From Pseudomonas sp. GM18 (GTDB lineage: Bacteria; Pseudomonadota; Gammaproteobacteria; Pseudomonadales; Pseudomonadaceae), in contig NZ_AKJT01000028.1 in assembly GCF_000282195.1 (NCBI RefSeq), positions 1 to 64,000 on the forward strand: DNA of 64,000 nt, given 5' to 3'. The translations under genes were made by a program, and so were the position numbers. Of this stretch, positions 42,722 to 52,045 are shown piece by piece (positions within the stretch are counted from its first letter, which is position 1; the number at the start of each line of letters is the position of its first letter). The notes under the pieces are model-generated. The model saw only the letters and a list, made by a program, of their open reading frames with translations. It was not told the origin of the DNA and ran no database searches.

Positions 42722-45013
42722 ATGAAGAAGCTGTGTTTGCTGGGCCTGTTCGTCAGCCTGGCCAGTCATACCGTATTGGCCGCCACGACGCCCGCACCGA
42801 TAGAGAACAAGGACGCCTTCATCAGCAACCTGATGAAGCAGATGACCCTCGATGAAAAGATCGGCCAGTTGCGCCTGATCAGCATCGGCCCGGAAATGCC
42901 TCGGGAAATGATCCGCAAGGAAATCGCGGCCGGCAATATCGGCGGCACCTTCAACTCGATCACCCGCTCGGAAAACCGTCCGATGCAGGACGCGGCCATG
43001 CGCAGCCGGTTGAAGATCCCGATGTTCTTCGCCTATGACGTGATCCACGGTCACCGGACCATTTTCCCGATTCCCCTGGCCCTGGCCTCGAGCTGGGACA
43101 TGGACGCCATTGGCCGGTCCGGGCGCATCGCCGCCCAGGAAGCCGCGGCTGACAGCCTCGACATCACTTTCGCGCCGATGGTCGACATCTCCCGCGACCC
43201 ACGCTGGGGCCGTACGTCCGAAGGCTTCGGTGAAGACACTTACCTGGTTTCGCGAATCGCCGGTGTGATGGTCAAGGCCTTCCAGGGCACTGGTGCGAAC
43301 GCGGCCGACAGCATCATGGCCAGCGTCAAGCATTTTGCCTTGTACGGCGCGGTCGAGGGTGGTCGCGACTACAACGTCGTCGACATGAGCCCGGTCAAGA
43401 TGTACCAGGACTACCTGCCGCCCTACCGTGCCGCCATCGACGCCGGTGCCGGCGGGGTGATGGTTGCGCTGAACTCGATCAACGGCGTGCCGGCCACCGC
43501 CAACACCTGGCTGATGAACGACCTGCTGCGCAAGGAATGGGGCTTCAAGGGCCTGGCAGTCAGCGACCACGGGGCGATTTTCGAGCTGATCAAGCACGGC
43601 GTCGCCCGCGACGGTCGTGAAGCGGCGAAGCTGGCAATCAAGGCCGGCATCGACATGAGCATGAACGACACCCTCTACGGCAAAGAACTGCCGGGGCTGC
43701 TCAAGGCCGGTGAAATCGAACAGAAAGACATCGACAACGCCGTGCGCGAAGTGCTCGCCGCCAAGTACGACATGGGCCTGTTCAAGGACCCGTACCTGCG
43801 CATCGGCAAGGCCGAGGATGACCCGGCCGACACCTACGCCGAAAGCCGCCTGCACCGCGCCGAGGCCCGTGATGTCGCGCGCCGCAGCCTGGTGCTGCTG
43901 AAGAACCAGGGCGACACCCTGCCCCTGAAGAAAACCGCGAAAATCGCCCTGGTCGGCCCACTGGCCAAGGCGCCGATCGACATGATGGGCAGTTGGGCCG
44001 CCGCTGGCCGTCCCGCGCAATCGGTCACCCTGTTCGACGGCATGACCCACGCACTCGGCGCGCAATCGACACTGATCTATGCCCGTGGCGCGAACATCAC
44101 CGACGACAAGAAAATCCTCGATTACCTGAACTTCCTCAACTTCGATGCACCGGAAGTGGTGGATGATCCGCGCCCGGCCAATGTGTTGATCGATGAAGCG
44201 GTAAAAGCCGCCAAGGATGCTGATGTGGTAGTGGCTGCGGTGGGCGAATCCCGTGGCATGTCCCACGAATCGTCGAGCCGCACCGACCTGAACATCCCGG
44301 GCAACCAACGCGAGCTGATCAGGGCGTTGAAAGCCACCGGCAAACCGCTGGTGCTTGTATTGATGAACGGCCGTCCGCTGTCGATTCTCGAAGAGAAAGA
44401 GCAGGCTGACGCGATACTGGAAACCTGGTTCAGCGGCACCGAAGGCGGTAACGCCATCGCTGACGTGCTGTTCGGCGACTACAACCCGTCGGGCAAGCTG
44501 CCGATCACCGTTCCGCGTTCGGTGGGTCAGATTCCGACCTACTACAACCACCTGAGCATTGGCCGGCCGTTCACCCCGGGCAAACCGGGCAACTACACCT
44601 CGCAGTATTTCGAAGACACCACCGGGCCACTGTTCCCGTTCGGCTACGGCCTGAGCTACACCCAGTTCAGCCTGACCGACATGGCGCTGTCGTCGACCAC
44701 GCTGAACAAGACTGGCAAGCTCGACGCCAGCGTCGTGGTGAAGAACACCGGCAAGCGTGACGGCGAAACCGTGGTGCAGTTGTACATCCAGGACGTGACC
44801 GGTTCGATGATCCGCCCGGTCAAGGAACTGAAGAACTTCCAGAAAGTGCTGCTCAAGGCCGGCGAACAGAAAGTCGTGCACTTCACCATCACCGAAGATG
44901 ACCTGAAGTTCTACAACGCCCAGCTCAAGTACGCCGCGGAACCGGGCAAGTTCAACGTGGAGATCGGCCTGGATTCCCAGGACGTGACGCAGCAGAGCTT
45001 TGAGTTGCTGTAA
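42722..45013 (+). CDS. bglX: Periplasmic beta-glucosidase BglX
   Basis: This 763-residue glycoside hydrolase family 3 enzyme has a signal peptide ending at residue 20 (MKKLCLLGLFVSLASHTVLA). The N-terminal TIM barrel contains FAPMVDISRDPRWGRTSEGFGEDTYL and the catalytic Asp in GLAVSDHGAIFELIKHG; the alpha/beta sandwich and the C-terminal fibronectin III-like domain (YGLSYTQFSLTDMALS onward) follow. Length is that of E. coli BglX. It hydrolyses terminal beta-glucosides in the periplasm. It is divergent from lemA, with 248 nt between the starts. Confidence 0.96.
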   Translation: MKKLCLLGLFVSLASHTVLAATTPAPIENKDAFISNLMKQMTLDEKIGQLRLISIGPEMPREMIRKEIAAGNIGGTFNSITRSENRPMQDAAMRSRLKIPMFFAYDVIHGHRTIFPIPLALASSWDMDAIGRSGRIAAQEAAADSLDITFAPMVDISRDPRWGRTSEGFGEDTYLVSRIAGVMVKAFQGTGANAADSIMASVKHFALYGAVEGGRDYNVVDMSPVKMYQDYLPPYRAAIDAGAGGVMVALNSINGVPATANTWLMNDLLRKEWGFKGLAVSDHGAIFELIKHGVARDGREAAKLAIKAGIDMSMNDTLYGKELPGLLKAGEIEQKDIDNAVREVLAAKYDMGLFKDPYLRIGKAEDDPADTYAESRLHRAEARDVARRSLVLLKNQGDTLPLKKTAKIALVGPLAKAPIDMMGSWAAAGRPAQSVTLFDGMTHALGAQSTLIYARGANITDDKKILDYLNFLNFDAPEVVDDPRPANVLIDEAVKAAKDADVVVAAVGESRGMSHESSSRTDLNIPGNQRELIRALKATGKPLVLVLMNGRPLSILEEKEQADAILETWFSGTEGGNAIADVLFGDYNPSGKLPITVPRSVGQIPTYYNHLSIGRPFTPGKPGNYTSQYFEDTTGPLFPFGYGLSYTQFSLTDMALSSTTLNKTGKLDASVVVKNTGKRDGETVVQLYIQDVTGSMIRPVKELKNFQKVLLKAGEQKVVHFTITEDDLKFYNAQLKYAAEPGKFNVEIGLDSQDVTQQSFELL

Positions 45014-45024
45014 CCCGCTTAATT

Positions 45025-45126
45025 GATCGTTCCCACGCTCTGCGTGGGAATGCCTCAAGGGACGCGGAGCGTCCAGTGACGCGGAGCGTCACGGGCTGCA
45101 TTCCCACGCAGAGCGTGGGAACGATC
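45025..45126. repeat. REPIN of the GTTCCCACGC type
   Basis: Arms at 45025-45053 and 45098-45126 are perfect reverse complements (29 nt), with core GATCGTTCCCACGCTCTGCG; the loop holds two copies of GACGCGGAGCGTC. It lies between the ends of bglX and the convergent phospholipase-type gene. Confidence 0.95.
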
Positions 45127-45133
45127 TGAACGA

Positions 45134-46291
45134 TCAGCCCCGCCGATCCAGCAGATTCACCACCACCCGATCCACCCATCCCCAAACCCTCTGCTTGACC
45201 CGCCGCCACAACGGTCGGCGCTTCCACGCTTCGAGGCTGACTTCCTGGCTCAAGCCAAAGTCATTCTCGAAACTCGCCGCCACCGCTCGGGTCAGCCCAG
45301 GGTCCAGGGCTTCGAGGTTGGCCTCCAGATTGAAGCGCAGATTCCAGTGATCGAAGTTGCACGAGCCGATGCTCACCCAATCGTCGATCAACACCATTTT
45401 CAGGTGCAGGAAACACGGCTGGTATTCGAAGATTTTCACCCCGGCCCTGAGCAGTCGCGGGTAGTAGCGATGCCCGGCGTAGCGCACCGACGGGTGATCG
45501 GTGCGTGGCCCGGTCAGCAGCAGACGCACGTCGACGCCACGACTCGCCGCCCGACGCAGCGAGCGGCGGACTTTCCAGGTCGGCAGGAAATACGGCGTGG
45601 CCAGCCAGATTCGCCGCTTGCCGCTGTTCAGTGCGCGAACCAGCGATTGCAGAATGTCCCGATGCTGACGGGCGTCGGCATAAGCAACCCGGCCCATGCC
45701 CTCGCCCATGACCGGCACTCGCGGCAGGCGCGGTAAACCGAAGTGCGAAACGGGTTTCCAGGCGCGCCGATAGCGGTTGGCGATCCATTGGCGGTCGAAC
45801 AGCAATTGCCAGTCAATGACCAAGGGACCGGTGATTTCCACCATCACTTCGTGCCATTCGCAGGTGTCTTCGCCCGGTAACCAGAACTCATCAGTGACCC
45901 CGGTGCCGCCGACGACCGCCAGGGACTGATCCACCAGCAGCAACTTGCGGTGATCGCGATAGAAGTTGCCCACCCAGCGCCGCCAGCTCAGGCGATTGTA
46001 GAAACGCAACTCGACACCGGCGGCCATCAGGCGCTGACGCAAGGTCAGGGTGAAGGCCAGGCTGCCATAGTCATCGAACAGGCAGCGCACCCGCACGCCG
46101 CGTTCGGCCGCCTGGACCAGCGCCTGAACCATGGCCTCGGCGCAGGCCCCCGCCTCCACCAGGTACAGCTCCAGTTCGACTTGTTCTTCGGCGCGGGCAA
46201 TCGCCACCAGCATGCGCGGGAAAAACTGCGGGCCGTCGATCAGCAGTTCAAAGCGATTGCCTTCGCGCCACGGAAAAATTGCGCCACGCAT
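45134..46291 (-). CDS. Cardiolipin synthase/phospholipase D-like protein
   Basis: The 385-residue protein has two HKD motifs: YRDHRKLLLVDQSLAVVGGTGV (near 115) and FLHLKMVLIDDWVSIGSCNFDH (near 300), so it is a phosphatidyltransferase of the PLD superfamily. It matches the ClsB-type (minor cardiolipin synthase) rather than secreted phospholipases; the N-terminus has no long transmembrane hairpin (MRGAIFPWREGNRFELLIDG). The reaction is inferred. It follows the yceI gene closely on the same strand. Confidence 0.88.
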   Translation of the reverse strand: MRGAIFPWREGNRFELLIDGPQFFPRMLVAIARAEEQVELELYLVEAGACAEAMVQALVQAAERGVRVRCLFDDYGSLAFTLTLRQRLMAAGVELRFYNRLSWRRWVGNFYRDHRKLLLVDQSLAVVGGTGVTDEFWLPGEDTCEWHEVMVEITGPLVIDWQLLFDRQWIANRYRRAWKPVSHFGLPRLPRVPVMGEGMGRVAYADARQHRDILQSLVRALNSGKRRIWLATPYFLPTWKVRRSLRRAASRGVDVRLLLTGPRTDHPSVRYAGHRYYPRLLRAGVKIFEYQPCFLHLKMVLIDDWVSIGSCNFDHWNLRFNLEANLEALDPGLTRAVAASFENDFGLSQEVSLEAWKRRPLWRRVKQRVWGWVDRVVVNLLDRRG

Positions 46292-46292
46292 T

Positions 46293-46883
46293 TCAGCGCG
46301 CCGTAAAAATCAGCACCGCACCCACCGGCACCGACAGACTGATGGCCGACAAACCGGCGAGCTTGCGCAAGCTTTCCAGGCCCGGGGCCAGGTCGAAATC
46401 CTCGGCGTTGATCACCAAAGGCTCGAGGGTCACCACTTGAAAGCGCCGGTCATCGAGACGGGTCGCCAGCAGTTCGGCGTTGTATTGGTGTTGTTTGCCA
46501 TGCAGGTTGACGGTCACCGGCAAGCGCAACTCCAGTTGCGCACCGGGCGCCAGATCGTTGATTGGCCGCAGGTCGATCTGCGTAGTAATCAGTGCTTCGG
46601 GAAACGTCTGGATCTCGAACAGCTCCTTGCGCATGCGCTCGTCACGCAGCGGAATGCCGCTGTTGACCGACTCCAGCTCGACTTCCACCTCGGCCAGCCC
46701 CTTGGGGTCGACCTTGCCATGCAGCACCAGAAAGCGCTGCACTTCGGAGATGTTGGCGTTTTTGGTGCTGATGAACGATAGCCGCGAGGACTCGCCGTCC
46801 AGATACCAATTGGCCTGGGCCGACATAGTGGCACCGGCCAGTAGCAGGAAAGCCAAGGGGTTGAAGATGGACCGCTTGAACAT
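46293..46883 (-). CDS. YceI family periplasmic protein
   Basis: A 196-residue protein with a signal peptide (MFKRSIFNPLAFLLLAGATMSAQA) and the YceI lipocalin-like domain: WYLDGESSRLSFISTKNANI, VEVELESVNSGIPLRDERM, FPEALITTQIDL. YceI proteins bind isoprenoid-type lipids; the ligand here is unknown. It is a single nucleotide from the next gene, so the pair is translationally linked. Confidence 0.92.
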   Translation of the reverse strand: MFKRSIFNPLAFLLLAGATMSAQANWYLDGESSRLSFISTKNANISEVQRFLVLHGKVDPKGLAEVEVELESVNSGIPLRDERMRKELFEIQTFPEALITTQIDLRPINDLAPGAQLELRLPVTVNLHGKQHQYNAELLATRLDDRRFQVVTLEPLVINAEDFDLAPGLESLRKLAGLSAISLSVPVGAVLIFTAR

Positions 46884-46944
46884 AGAAACTCGGGGGCAGA
46901 TAAACCTGAGCGAACCTTAACTGTCCGCGAGTCAGTTGCAAACC

Positions 46945-47078
46945 TGTAGCAGCTGCCGAAGGCTGCGTTCGGCGGCGAAGCCGTCGTAAAACCATGCATT
47001 GTGGTGTTTCAAATAGATAGCGGTGACCGGTCCTGGCGACGGCTGCGCCGCCGAACGCAGCCTTCGGCAGCTGCTACA
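46945..47078. repeat. REPIN in the yceI upstream gap
   Basis: TGTAGCAGCTGCCGAAGGCT near 46945 is perfectly repeated inverted as AGCCTTCGGCAGCTGCTACA at 47059-47078, extended by GGCGGCG/CGCCGCC and a shorter GACGGCT pair, with about 50 nt of loop. Confidence 0.92.
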
Positions 47079-47093
47079 TGGGCTGCGATCTTT

Positions 47094-47423
47094 TCAAGGG
47101 ATCAACCGACATCCCTGGCGTTCACCAACCCAAGCGGCGCGGTTGCTGCGCCCCATACCGCCGACCGTCACCCGCTTGCTGGCGGCGTCATCGACGAAAC
47201 CGCTGGTAGGCAAATACTGCTTCACATAACCCTGGCAATACTCCGCCGGATTATTCATCACATAGCGGCACGAGCAATATTCCTTGGCGGTGTAAGCGCT
47301 GATGATGTCGGGAAAAGCCCACAACGCCACGCGTTCCTGCCAGCCCCAACCGAGCAAAGCGATCAGCAGCACCAGCAACAACGTGCTGAATGGCCGACGG
47401 CGAATAAAACTGCGACGGCTCAT
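47094..47423 (-). CDS. Small anchored protein with conserved cysteines
   Basis: A 109-residue protein with an N-terminal basic patch and one helix (FSTLLLVLLIALLGWGW), then an exported part with CSCRYVMNNPAEYCQGYVKQYLP (three Cys) and a final Cys, likely two disulfides. Its ATG overlaps the stop of the serine hydrolase gene by 4 nt, so they are coupled. I do not recognise a named family; the conserved cysteines suggest a periplasmic domain. Confidence 0.8.
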   Translation of the reverse strand: MSRRSFIRRRPFSTLLLVLLIALLGWGWQERVALWAFPDIISAYTAKEYCSCRYVMNNPAEYCQGYVKQYLPTSGFVDDAASKRVTVGGMGRSNRAAWVGERQGCRLIP

Positions 47424-48514
47424 GGCTGCACCTTCATGGCAAACGCCTTGAGCGCGAGTTTGAGCAGTTCGTTGTGCCGATAACGTCCGTCGCGATCATC
47501 ACCGTAGCGGACGATCACCAGCTTTTCGCTGGGAATCACGTACATCGCCTGGCCCCAATGACCCAGCGCGGCGAAGGTGTCGGCGGGCGCATCGGGCCAG
47601 GGTTGTGCCGCACCGTCCACCGCGCGATTGAGCCACCAATGGCCGCCGGGCACCGCTTCATCCTGGTTGGCTCGGTAGTGGGCGAACGGCTCACGACTGA
47701 AGTCGACCCAGTCCTTGGGCAGCAGTTGCCGTTCGCGCCAGCGACCGTCGCGCGCCATCAACAGGCCGACGCGTGCCAGGTCCCGGGCGGTGAGGTAGGC
47801 ATAGGACGATGCGACAAACGTCCCCGTGGCATCCGCTTCCCAAACCGCGCCGCGAATGCCCAAGGGCTCGAACAACGCGGTCCACGGATAATCCGGATAA
47901 CGGGCGGGGCCGACGATGTTTTTCAACGCAGCGGAAAGCAGGTTGCTGTCGCCACTGGAGTAGCGGAAGGCCTGACCGGGCCTGGCGTACGCGTCGTGGT
48001 CGGCGGTAAACGCGGCCATGTCGCGATGACCTCGGGTGTAGAGCATGGCCACCACCGAGGACTTCAACGGTGCGTACTCATAGTCTTCCTGCCAATCCAG
48101 GCCCGAGGCCCAGTGCAGCAAGTCGGCCATGGTCATGGCGGGGTGTTTTTCCAGCGGTGGATAGAACTGCACCGCCGGGTCCTGCAAGTTGAACAGGCCT
48201 TCGCCATAGGCCACACCGAGCACCGTGGCCATCAGGCTTTTGCTGATCGACCAGGTCAGGTGCGGGGTGTCGGCGCGGGTCGGGCCGGCGTAGCGCTCGT
48301 AGACCAGTTGGCCGTCACGGATCACCAGCAAGGCATTGGTGCGGATGCCCTCGCGGGTGGTGTCGTTGCGGGGTGGGAAAGCGTAGTTCTCCAGGGCTTG
48401 AAGGGCTGGGCCGGTGACTGTCGGGCCGGGAGTCCATTGCTCGGCCGGCCAGTTTTCGGCCTGGGCTGTGAGGCTGAGCAGCAGGATGAAAATCAGGGAC
48501 AAGCCTTTGAACAT
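47420..48514 (-). CDS. Serine hydrolase of the beta-lactamase/DD-peptidase superfamily
   Basis: The 364-residue protein has a signal peptide (MFKGLSLIFILLLSLTAQAE) and the active-site motifs TWSISKSLMATV (SxxK) and FRYSSGDSNLLS (YSSG); the third motif is HWGQ near 335. The family covers class C beta-lactamase-like, esterase and DD-carboxypeptidase-like enzymes; nothing shows that it is a lactamase. Start at 48514 follows AGGAGGG-like sequence; the upstream frame runs through a REPIN and is not coding. Confidence 0.87.
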   Translation of the reverse strand: MFKGLSLIFILLLSLTAQAENWPAEQWTPGPTVTGPALQALENYAFPPRNDTTREGIRTNALLVIRDGQLVYERYAGPTRADTPHLTWSISKSLMATVLGVAYGEGLFNLQDPAVQFYPPLEKHPAMTMADLLHWASGLDWQEDYEYAPLKSSVVAMLYTRGHRDMAAFTADHDAYARPGQAFRYSSGDSNLLSAALKNIVGPARYPDYPWTALFEPLGIRGAVWEADATGTFVASSYAYLTARDLARVGLLMARDGRWRERQLLPKDWVDFSREPFAHYRANQDEAVPGGHWWLNRAVDGAAQPWPDAPADTFAALGHWGQAMYVIPSEKLVIVRYGDDRDGRYRHNELLKLALKAFAMKVQP

Positions 48515-48587
48515 GGAGGGGGCTCGGGAGACAGATTTGCTCACGCTAGTCGAAATACATGACAGTCTCACGCTATATGCGGTCACT

Positions 48588-48676
48588 GTAGGAGCTGCCG
48601 AAGGCTGCGATCTTTTGATCTTGATCTTTTCGAAACCGCTGAAGATCAAAAGATCGCAGCCTTCGGCAGCTCCTAC
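48588..48676. repeat. REPIN with 35-nt perfect arms
   Basis: Arms at 48588-48622 and 48642-48676 are perfect reverse complements (35 nt), starting GTAGGAGCTGCCGAAGGCTG, with a 19-nt loop. It is the most perfect REPIN of this family in the window. Confidence 0.95.
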
Positions 48677-48705
48677 GGGTGAAAGTCAGAATCCGGCGAG
48701 GCCCG

Positions 48706-49593
48706 TCAACCCAGTGAAGATCCCGCCAACGCCTTGGCCAACCGCTTGCCCCGCGCTCCTGCCGCCAGATCCATCACGGCCTGATCGCGCTGCCACATCG
48801 CCGCCCATTGCGGCGGGCCATCGGTCATGGCCTGATTCACTTCAGCCTTGAGCCCGTCGAATTGCGCAAATAACCCGCCCAGCAACACATGCCCGGCCGG
48901 ATTGTTCGGCGCCTGGCGGCTGACTTCCGCGCACCCGGCCAGCAGCGCCAGCAAACGAAGTTGCAAAGTGTGCGGCCAGTCGTTGTCCTGGCCAATGCCG
49001 AACAGCCACGCGGTCATCGCGCTCAGCACATAAATGTCTTCCAGGGTGCGGAACGGTTTGACGTAAGCGTCCCAGCCATCCCCCGCCAGCAATTCGCACA
49101 GTGCGTTGTCGAGAAACAACCGGCCGTGGCCGATGTCCGGCATCAGCGGCATCGGCGCGAGTTTTTCCAGACGCACGCCCGGTTCGCCGGGGTAAACCAC
49201 CGCCAGACTCAGGCGCGGGTCGCTGCCTGGCTCTTCACTGCGTGCGGCGACCAGCAGCCAATCGGCGGCATCGCCGGCGGTGACGAAATCCTTGCGCCCG
49301 TTCAAGCGCAGATCGCGCAGCCGGGTCTGCATGTCCGCCACCCGCAAGCTGCGCTGTTCGGTCGCGCACAACGCACCGAGGCTCAGCGGCGCGCTCGGCC
49401 AGAGCATGCGCAATGCCGCCTGATAACCCACCAGAAACGCCAGCCCCGGCGTTGCCATCAGCCGTCCGCCGGCCACCGCCAGTTCGAACGGCGTGACCGT
49501 GCCCAACCGGTGCAGCAAGGTCGCAAAGCCTTCGCCAAGGTCTGGGTCGGCGGGCAGGCGATCGCTGCGGTTCAACAGGGTTTGCCAGGGCAT
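48706..49593 (-). CDS. Acyl-CoA dehydrogenase-like protein, short form
   Basis: A 295-residue protein with acyl-CoA dehydrogenase features: a helical N-terminal part, a central beta part (RDLRLNGRKDFVTAGDAADWLLVAARSE) and a C-terminal helical half (LEDIYVLSAMTAWLFGIGQD). It is about 80 residues shorter than usual dehydrogenases and I cannot see the catalytic Glu or the FAD-binding arginine pattern, so catalytic activity is uncertain. The role may be linked to lipid metabolism, as olsB lies divergently next to it. ATG 49593 is preferred to one 24 nt upstream. Confidence 0.75.
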   Translation of the reverse strand: MPWQTLLNRSDRLPADPDLGEGFATLLHRLGTVTPFELAVAGGRLMATPGLAFLVGYQAALRMLWPSAPLSLGALCATEQRSLRVADMQTRLRDLRLNGRKDFVTAGDAADWLLVAARSEEPGSDPRLSLAVVYPGEPGVRLEKLAPMPLMPDIGHGRLFLDNALCELLAGDGWDAYVKPFRTLEDIYVLSAMTAWLFGIGQDNDWPHTLQLRLLALLAGCAEVSRQAPNNPAGHVLLGGLFAQFDGLKAEVNQAMTDGPPQWAAMWQRDQAVMDLAAGARGKRLAKALAGSSLG

Positions 49594-49747
49594 AAGAGGC
49601 TCCTCGAAGGCTGTCATATAAGCATCACCAAAGCTTCATGGCGATGACACCGGGGCTACATAGCCTGACTTTGCACAACACGGCTGCATAAAGAAAGTCG
49701 ATCGGCTGCAACCCAAGACGGGTGGCCAGCCCGTACGGAGATTCGCA

Positions 49748-50503
49748 ATGACTCAGATCGCCCGCATCAGCGACACCGGCAATGAACGCCGCCTGCAAGC
49801 CGAACGCCTGGTGGGCGCCGAGGCGCTGCAGGAAGCCCAGGCCTTGCGCTTCAACGTGTTCAGCGGCGAATTCAACGCCAGGCTGAAAGGCGCGGAATTG
49901 GGTCTGGACATGGATGACTATGATGTTCACTGCGCCCACATCGGCGTGCGTGACTTGAACACCGGGCGTCTGGTGGCGACCACCCGTTTGCTCGACCACA
50001 CGGCCGCCAGCAGCCTGGGCAAGTTCTACAGCGAAGAAGAATTCAGCCTGCATGGCCTGATCCATCTGAAAGGCCCGATCCTGGAAATCGGTCGCACCTG
50101 CGTCGACCCGGCCTACCGCAACGGCGGCACCATCGCCGTGCTTTGGGGTGAACTGGCCGAAGTGCTGAACCAGGGCGGCTACAGCTATTTGATGGGGTGC
50201 GCGAGCATTCCAATGCAGGACGGCGGCATCCAGGCCCATGCAATCATGCAACGCCTGCGCGAACGCTACCTGTGCACCGAACACCTGCGCGCCGAGCCGA
50301 AGAAGCCATTGCCGACGCTGGATATTCCATCGAACGTCATCGCCGAAATGCCGCCGCTGCTCAAGGCCTACATGCGCCTGGGCGCAAAAATATGCGGCGA
50401 GCCGTGCTGGGACGAAGACTTCCAGGTGGCCGACGTGTTCATCCTGCTCAAGCGCGACGAGCTCTGCCCGCGTTACGCCAAGCACTTCAAGGCGGCTGTG
50501 TAA
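49748..50503 (+). CDS. olsB: L-ornithine N-alpha-acyltransferase
   Basis: This 251-residue GNAT-fold enzyme is Ols[70 protein letters not shown] and [14 protein letters not shown] are typical. It transfers a 3-hydroxyacyl group from ACP to ornithine to make lyso-ornithine lipid, the first step of ornithine lipid synthesis. It overlaps olsA by one nt (TAATG), so expression is coupled. Ornithine lipids replace phospholipids under phosphate limitation; I did not identify a Pho box with confidence. Confidence 0.93.
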   Translation: MTQIARISDTGNERRLQAERLVGAEALQEAQALRFNVFSGEFNARLKGAELGLDMDDYDVHCAHIGVRDLNTGRLVATTRLLDHTAASSLGKFYSEEEFSLHGLIHLKGPILEIGRTCVDPAYRNGGTIAVLWGELAEVLNQGGYSYLMGCASIPMQDGGIQAHAIMQRLRERYLCTEHLRAEPKKPLPTLDIPSNVIAEMPPLLKAYMRLGAKICGEPCWDEDFQVADVFILLKRDELCPRYAKHFKAAV

Positions 50504-51297
50504 TGAGCCGCTTGCGGGTGTACGCGCGAATTGCGCGGGTGCTGATGGTGGTGGCGCTGGGCTTGAGCATGGCCAGTGTGTTCGGTGTGTTCGAACGACT
50601 GGGGCTTGCCCATTCGATGGTCCGTCGCCAGCGCTGGTCGCGGTTTTTCATGGCGCGGCTGAGCAATGCCCTGCCCTTTCGCGTGACCGTCCATGGTCAA
50701 TTGCCGAAGGCGCCGATGCTCTGGGTCAGCAATCACGTGTCCTGGACCGACATTCCACTGCTGGGCATGCTCACGCCGCTGTCGTTCCTGTCCAAGGCCG
50801 AAGTGCGCACCTGGCCGGTGGCGGGCTGGCTGGCGGCCAAGGCAGGCAGCCTGTTCATTCGCCGAGGTTCAGGCGACAGTCAGTTGATCCGCAAACAGAT
50901 GACTCGCCATCTTGAACAGGAACACCCGTTGCTGATGTTCCCGGAAGGCACCACCACCGATGGCCGTTCGCTGCGTACCTTCCACGGTCGTTTGCTGTCC
51001 GCGGCGATCGATTCCGAAGTGGCGCTGCAACCGGTGGCGATTCGTTATCTGCGCAATGGCGAGCTGGACACCCTGGCACCGTTCATTGGCGATGATGATT
51101 TGCTGTCGCACCTGATGCGCTTGTTCGCCAACGATCGGGGTGAGGTGGAGATTCACCTGCTTAAACCGATCGAGTGCCAGGACCGGGAACGTGCGGCGCT
51201 GGCATTCGAGGCACAGCAGGCGGTGCAGAAGGCGTTGTTTGGTGAAGTCGCGAAACCTGCCGAGCCACGGCGTGTCGGCGAGTTGATCGCTGCCTGA
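50503..51297 (+). CDS. olsA: Lyso-ornithine lipid O-acyltransferase
   Basis: A 264-residue PlsC-type acyltransferase. The motifs SNHVSWTDIPLLGML (HX4D), FPEGTTTDGRSLRTFHGRL and the final hydrophobic part are those of LPLAT proteins; a helix at about 8-28 anchors it in the membrane. Placement right after olsB (start codon inside its stop) assigns it as OlsA, which adds the second acyl chain to give ornithine lipid. Confidence 0.93.
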   Translation: MSRLRVYARIARVLMVVALGLSMASVFGVFERLGLAHSMVRRQRWSRFFMARLSNALPFRVTVHGQLPKAPMLWVSNHVSWTDIPLLGMLTPLSFLSKAEVRTWPVAGWLAAKAGSLFIRRGSGDSQLIRKQMTRHLEQEHPLLMFPEGTTTDGRSLRTFHGRLLSAAIDSEVALQPVAIRYLRNGELDTLAPFIGDDDLLSHLMRLFANDRGEVEIHLLKPIECQDRERAALAFEAQQAVQKALFGEVAKPAEPRRVGELIAA

Positions 51298-51300
51298 TAG

Positions 51301-51380
51301 AAAAAGATCGCAGCCTTCGGCAGCTCCTACACTGGAATGGCGTACGTCTGTAGGAGCTGCCGAAGGCTGCGATCTTTTCT
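51301..51380. repeat. REPIN of the GTAGGAGC type between olsA and acpH
   Basis: AAAAGATCGCAGCCTTCGGC and its continuation to CTCCTAC (51302-51330) are reversed at 51350-51379. The loop is 19 nt. Together with the element at 48588 this is the same family in both orientations, sitting between convergent genes. Confidence 0.95.
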
Positions 51381-51951
51381 ACGCTCGACGCGCCACAAAA
51401 TCCTGAAGCTGCGGATAGAACAACCGGAAATCTTCGCTCAACGGCTCATACAACCGCCGCAACTCCTGCATCGCTGCAGCCAGTTCCTCGGGCCGCGTCA
51501 GTCGCCGTGAAATCCCCCGCAGCACCTGCTCAAGCACTTCGAATTCCTGATAAGCCCCCAACCAGTCATTGGCCACCATGTGCGGCGCAATCTTCGCCAG
51601 GCGCTCCGGCAGCTGCGGCTCGGCCAGCAGCACCCGGTAAACATCCGAGGTGAATTGCCCCAGCGGACGGTCGGCGTACAGTACCCAGTCCCGCGCCAGG
51701 CAGTGGTCGAAAAACACATCGAGCACGATTCCGGCGTAACGCCTGCGCGTGATGGAAAAGCGCGACAAGGCGATGTCCACCAACGGATGGCGATCGGTAA
51801 ACACGTCAATGCTGCGATGCAACTGGATGGCCGCTTCGATCTCCGGATCGAACTGCCCTTGCAGCCGTCCCTTGACGAAATCGCCATACAGACTGCCGAG
51901 CATTTGACCGGGGCGCTGGCCACCGAGGTGCAGATGTGCGAGATAGTTCAT
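51379..51951 (-). CDS. acpH: Acyl carrier protein phosphodiesterase
   Basis: The 190-residue HD-like protein matches AcpH: MNYLAHLHLGG, GSLYGDFVKGRL, DVFTDRHPLVD and FFDHCLARDW contain the metal-binding His and Asp residues. It removes the 4'-phosphopantetheine group from ACP. The stop is inside the REPIN edge, which may mark its 3' end. Start at 51951 is the family's. Confidence 0.93.
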   Translation of the reverse strand: MNYLAHLHLGGQRPGQMLGSLYGDFVKGRLQGQFDPEIEAAIQLHRSIDVFTDRHPLVDIALSRFSITRRRYAGIVLDVFFDHCLARDWVLYADRPLGQFTSDVYRVLLAEPQLPERLAKIAPHMVANDWLGAYQEFEVLEQVLRGISRRLTRPEELAAAMQELRRLYEPLSEDFRLFYPQLQDFVARRA

Positions 51952-52045
51952 GGGCGCAGCTTAGCACCGCCCATACTTGTCGTTACAAACATCATATCGT
52001 TATAACCCGATATACCGATTTGTGCGTTCATCAGAGCAAAATCAT

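Noticed and set aside
42470..45058. Long open frame of 862 codons on the minus strand opposite bglX
   Set aside because: It is a shadow of the GC-rich bglX codons; its residues match no domain and bglX is a clear complete gene.
48515..48649. N-terminal extension of the serine hydrolase
   Set aside because: The extension runs through the REPIN, and the signal peptide starts at the ATG at 48514.
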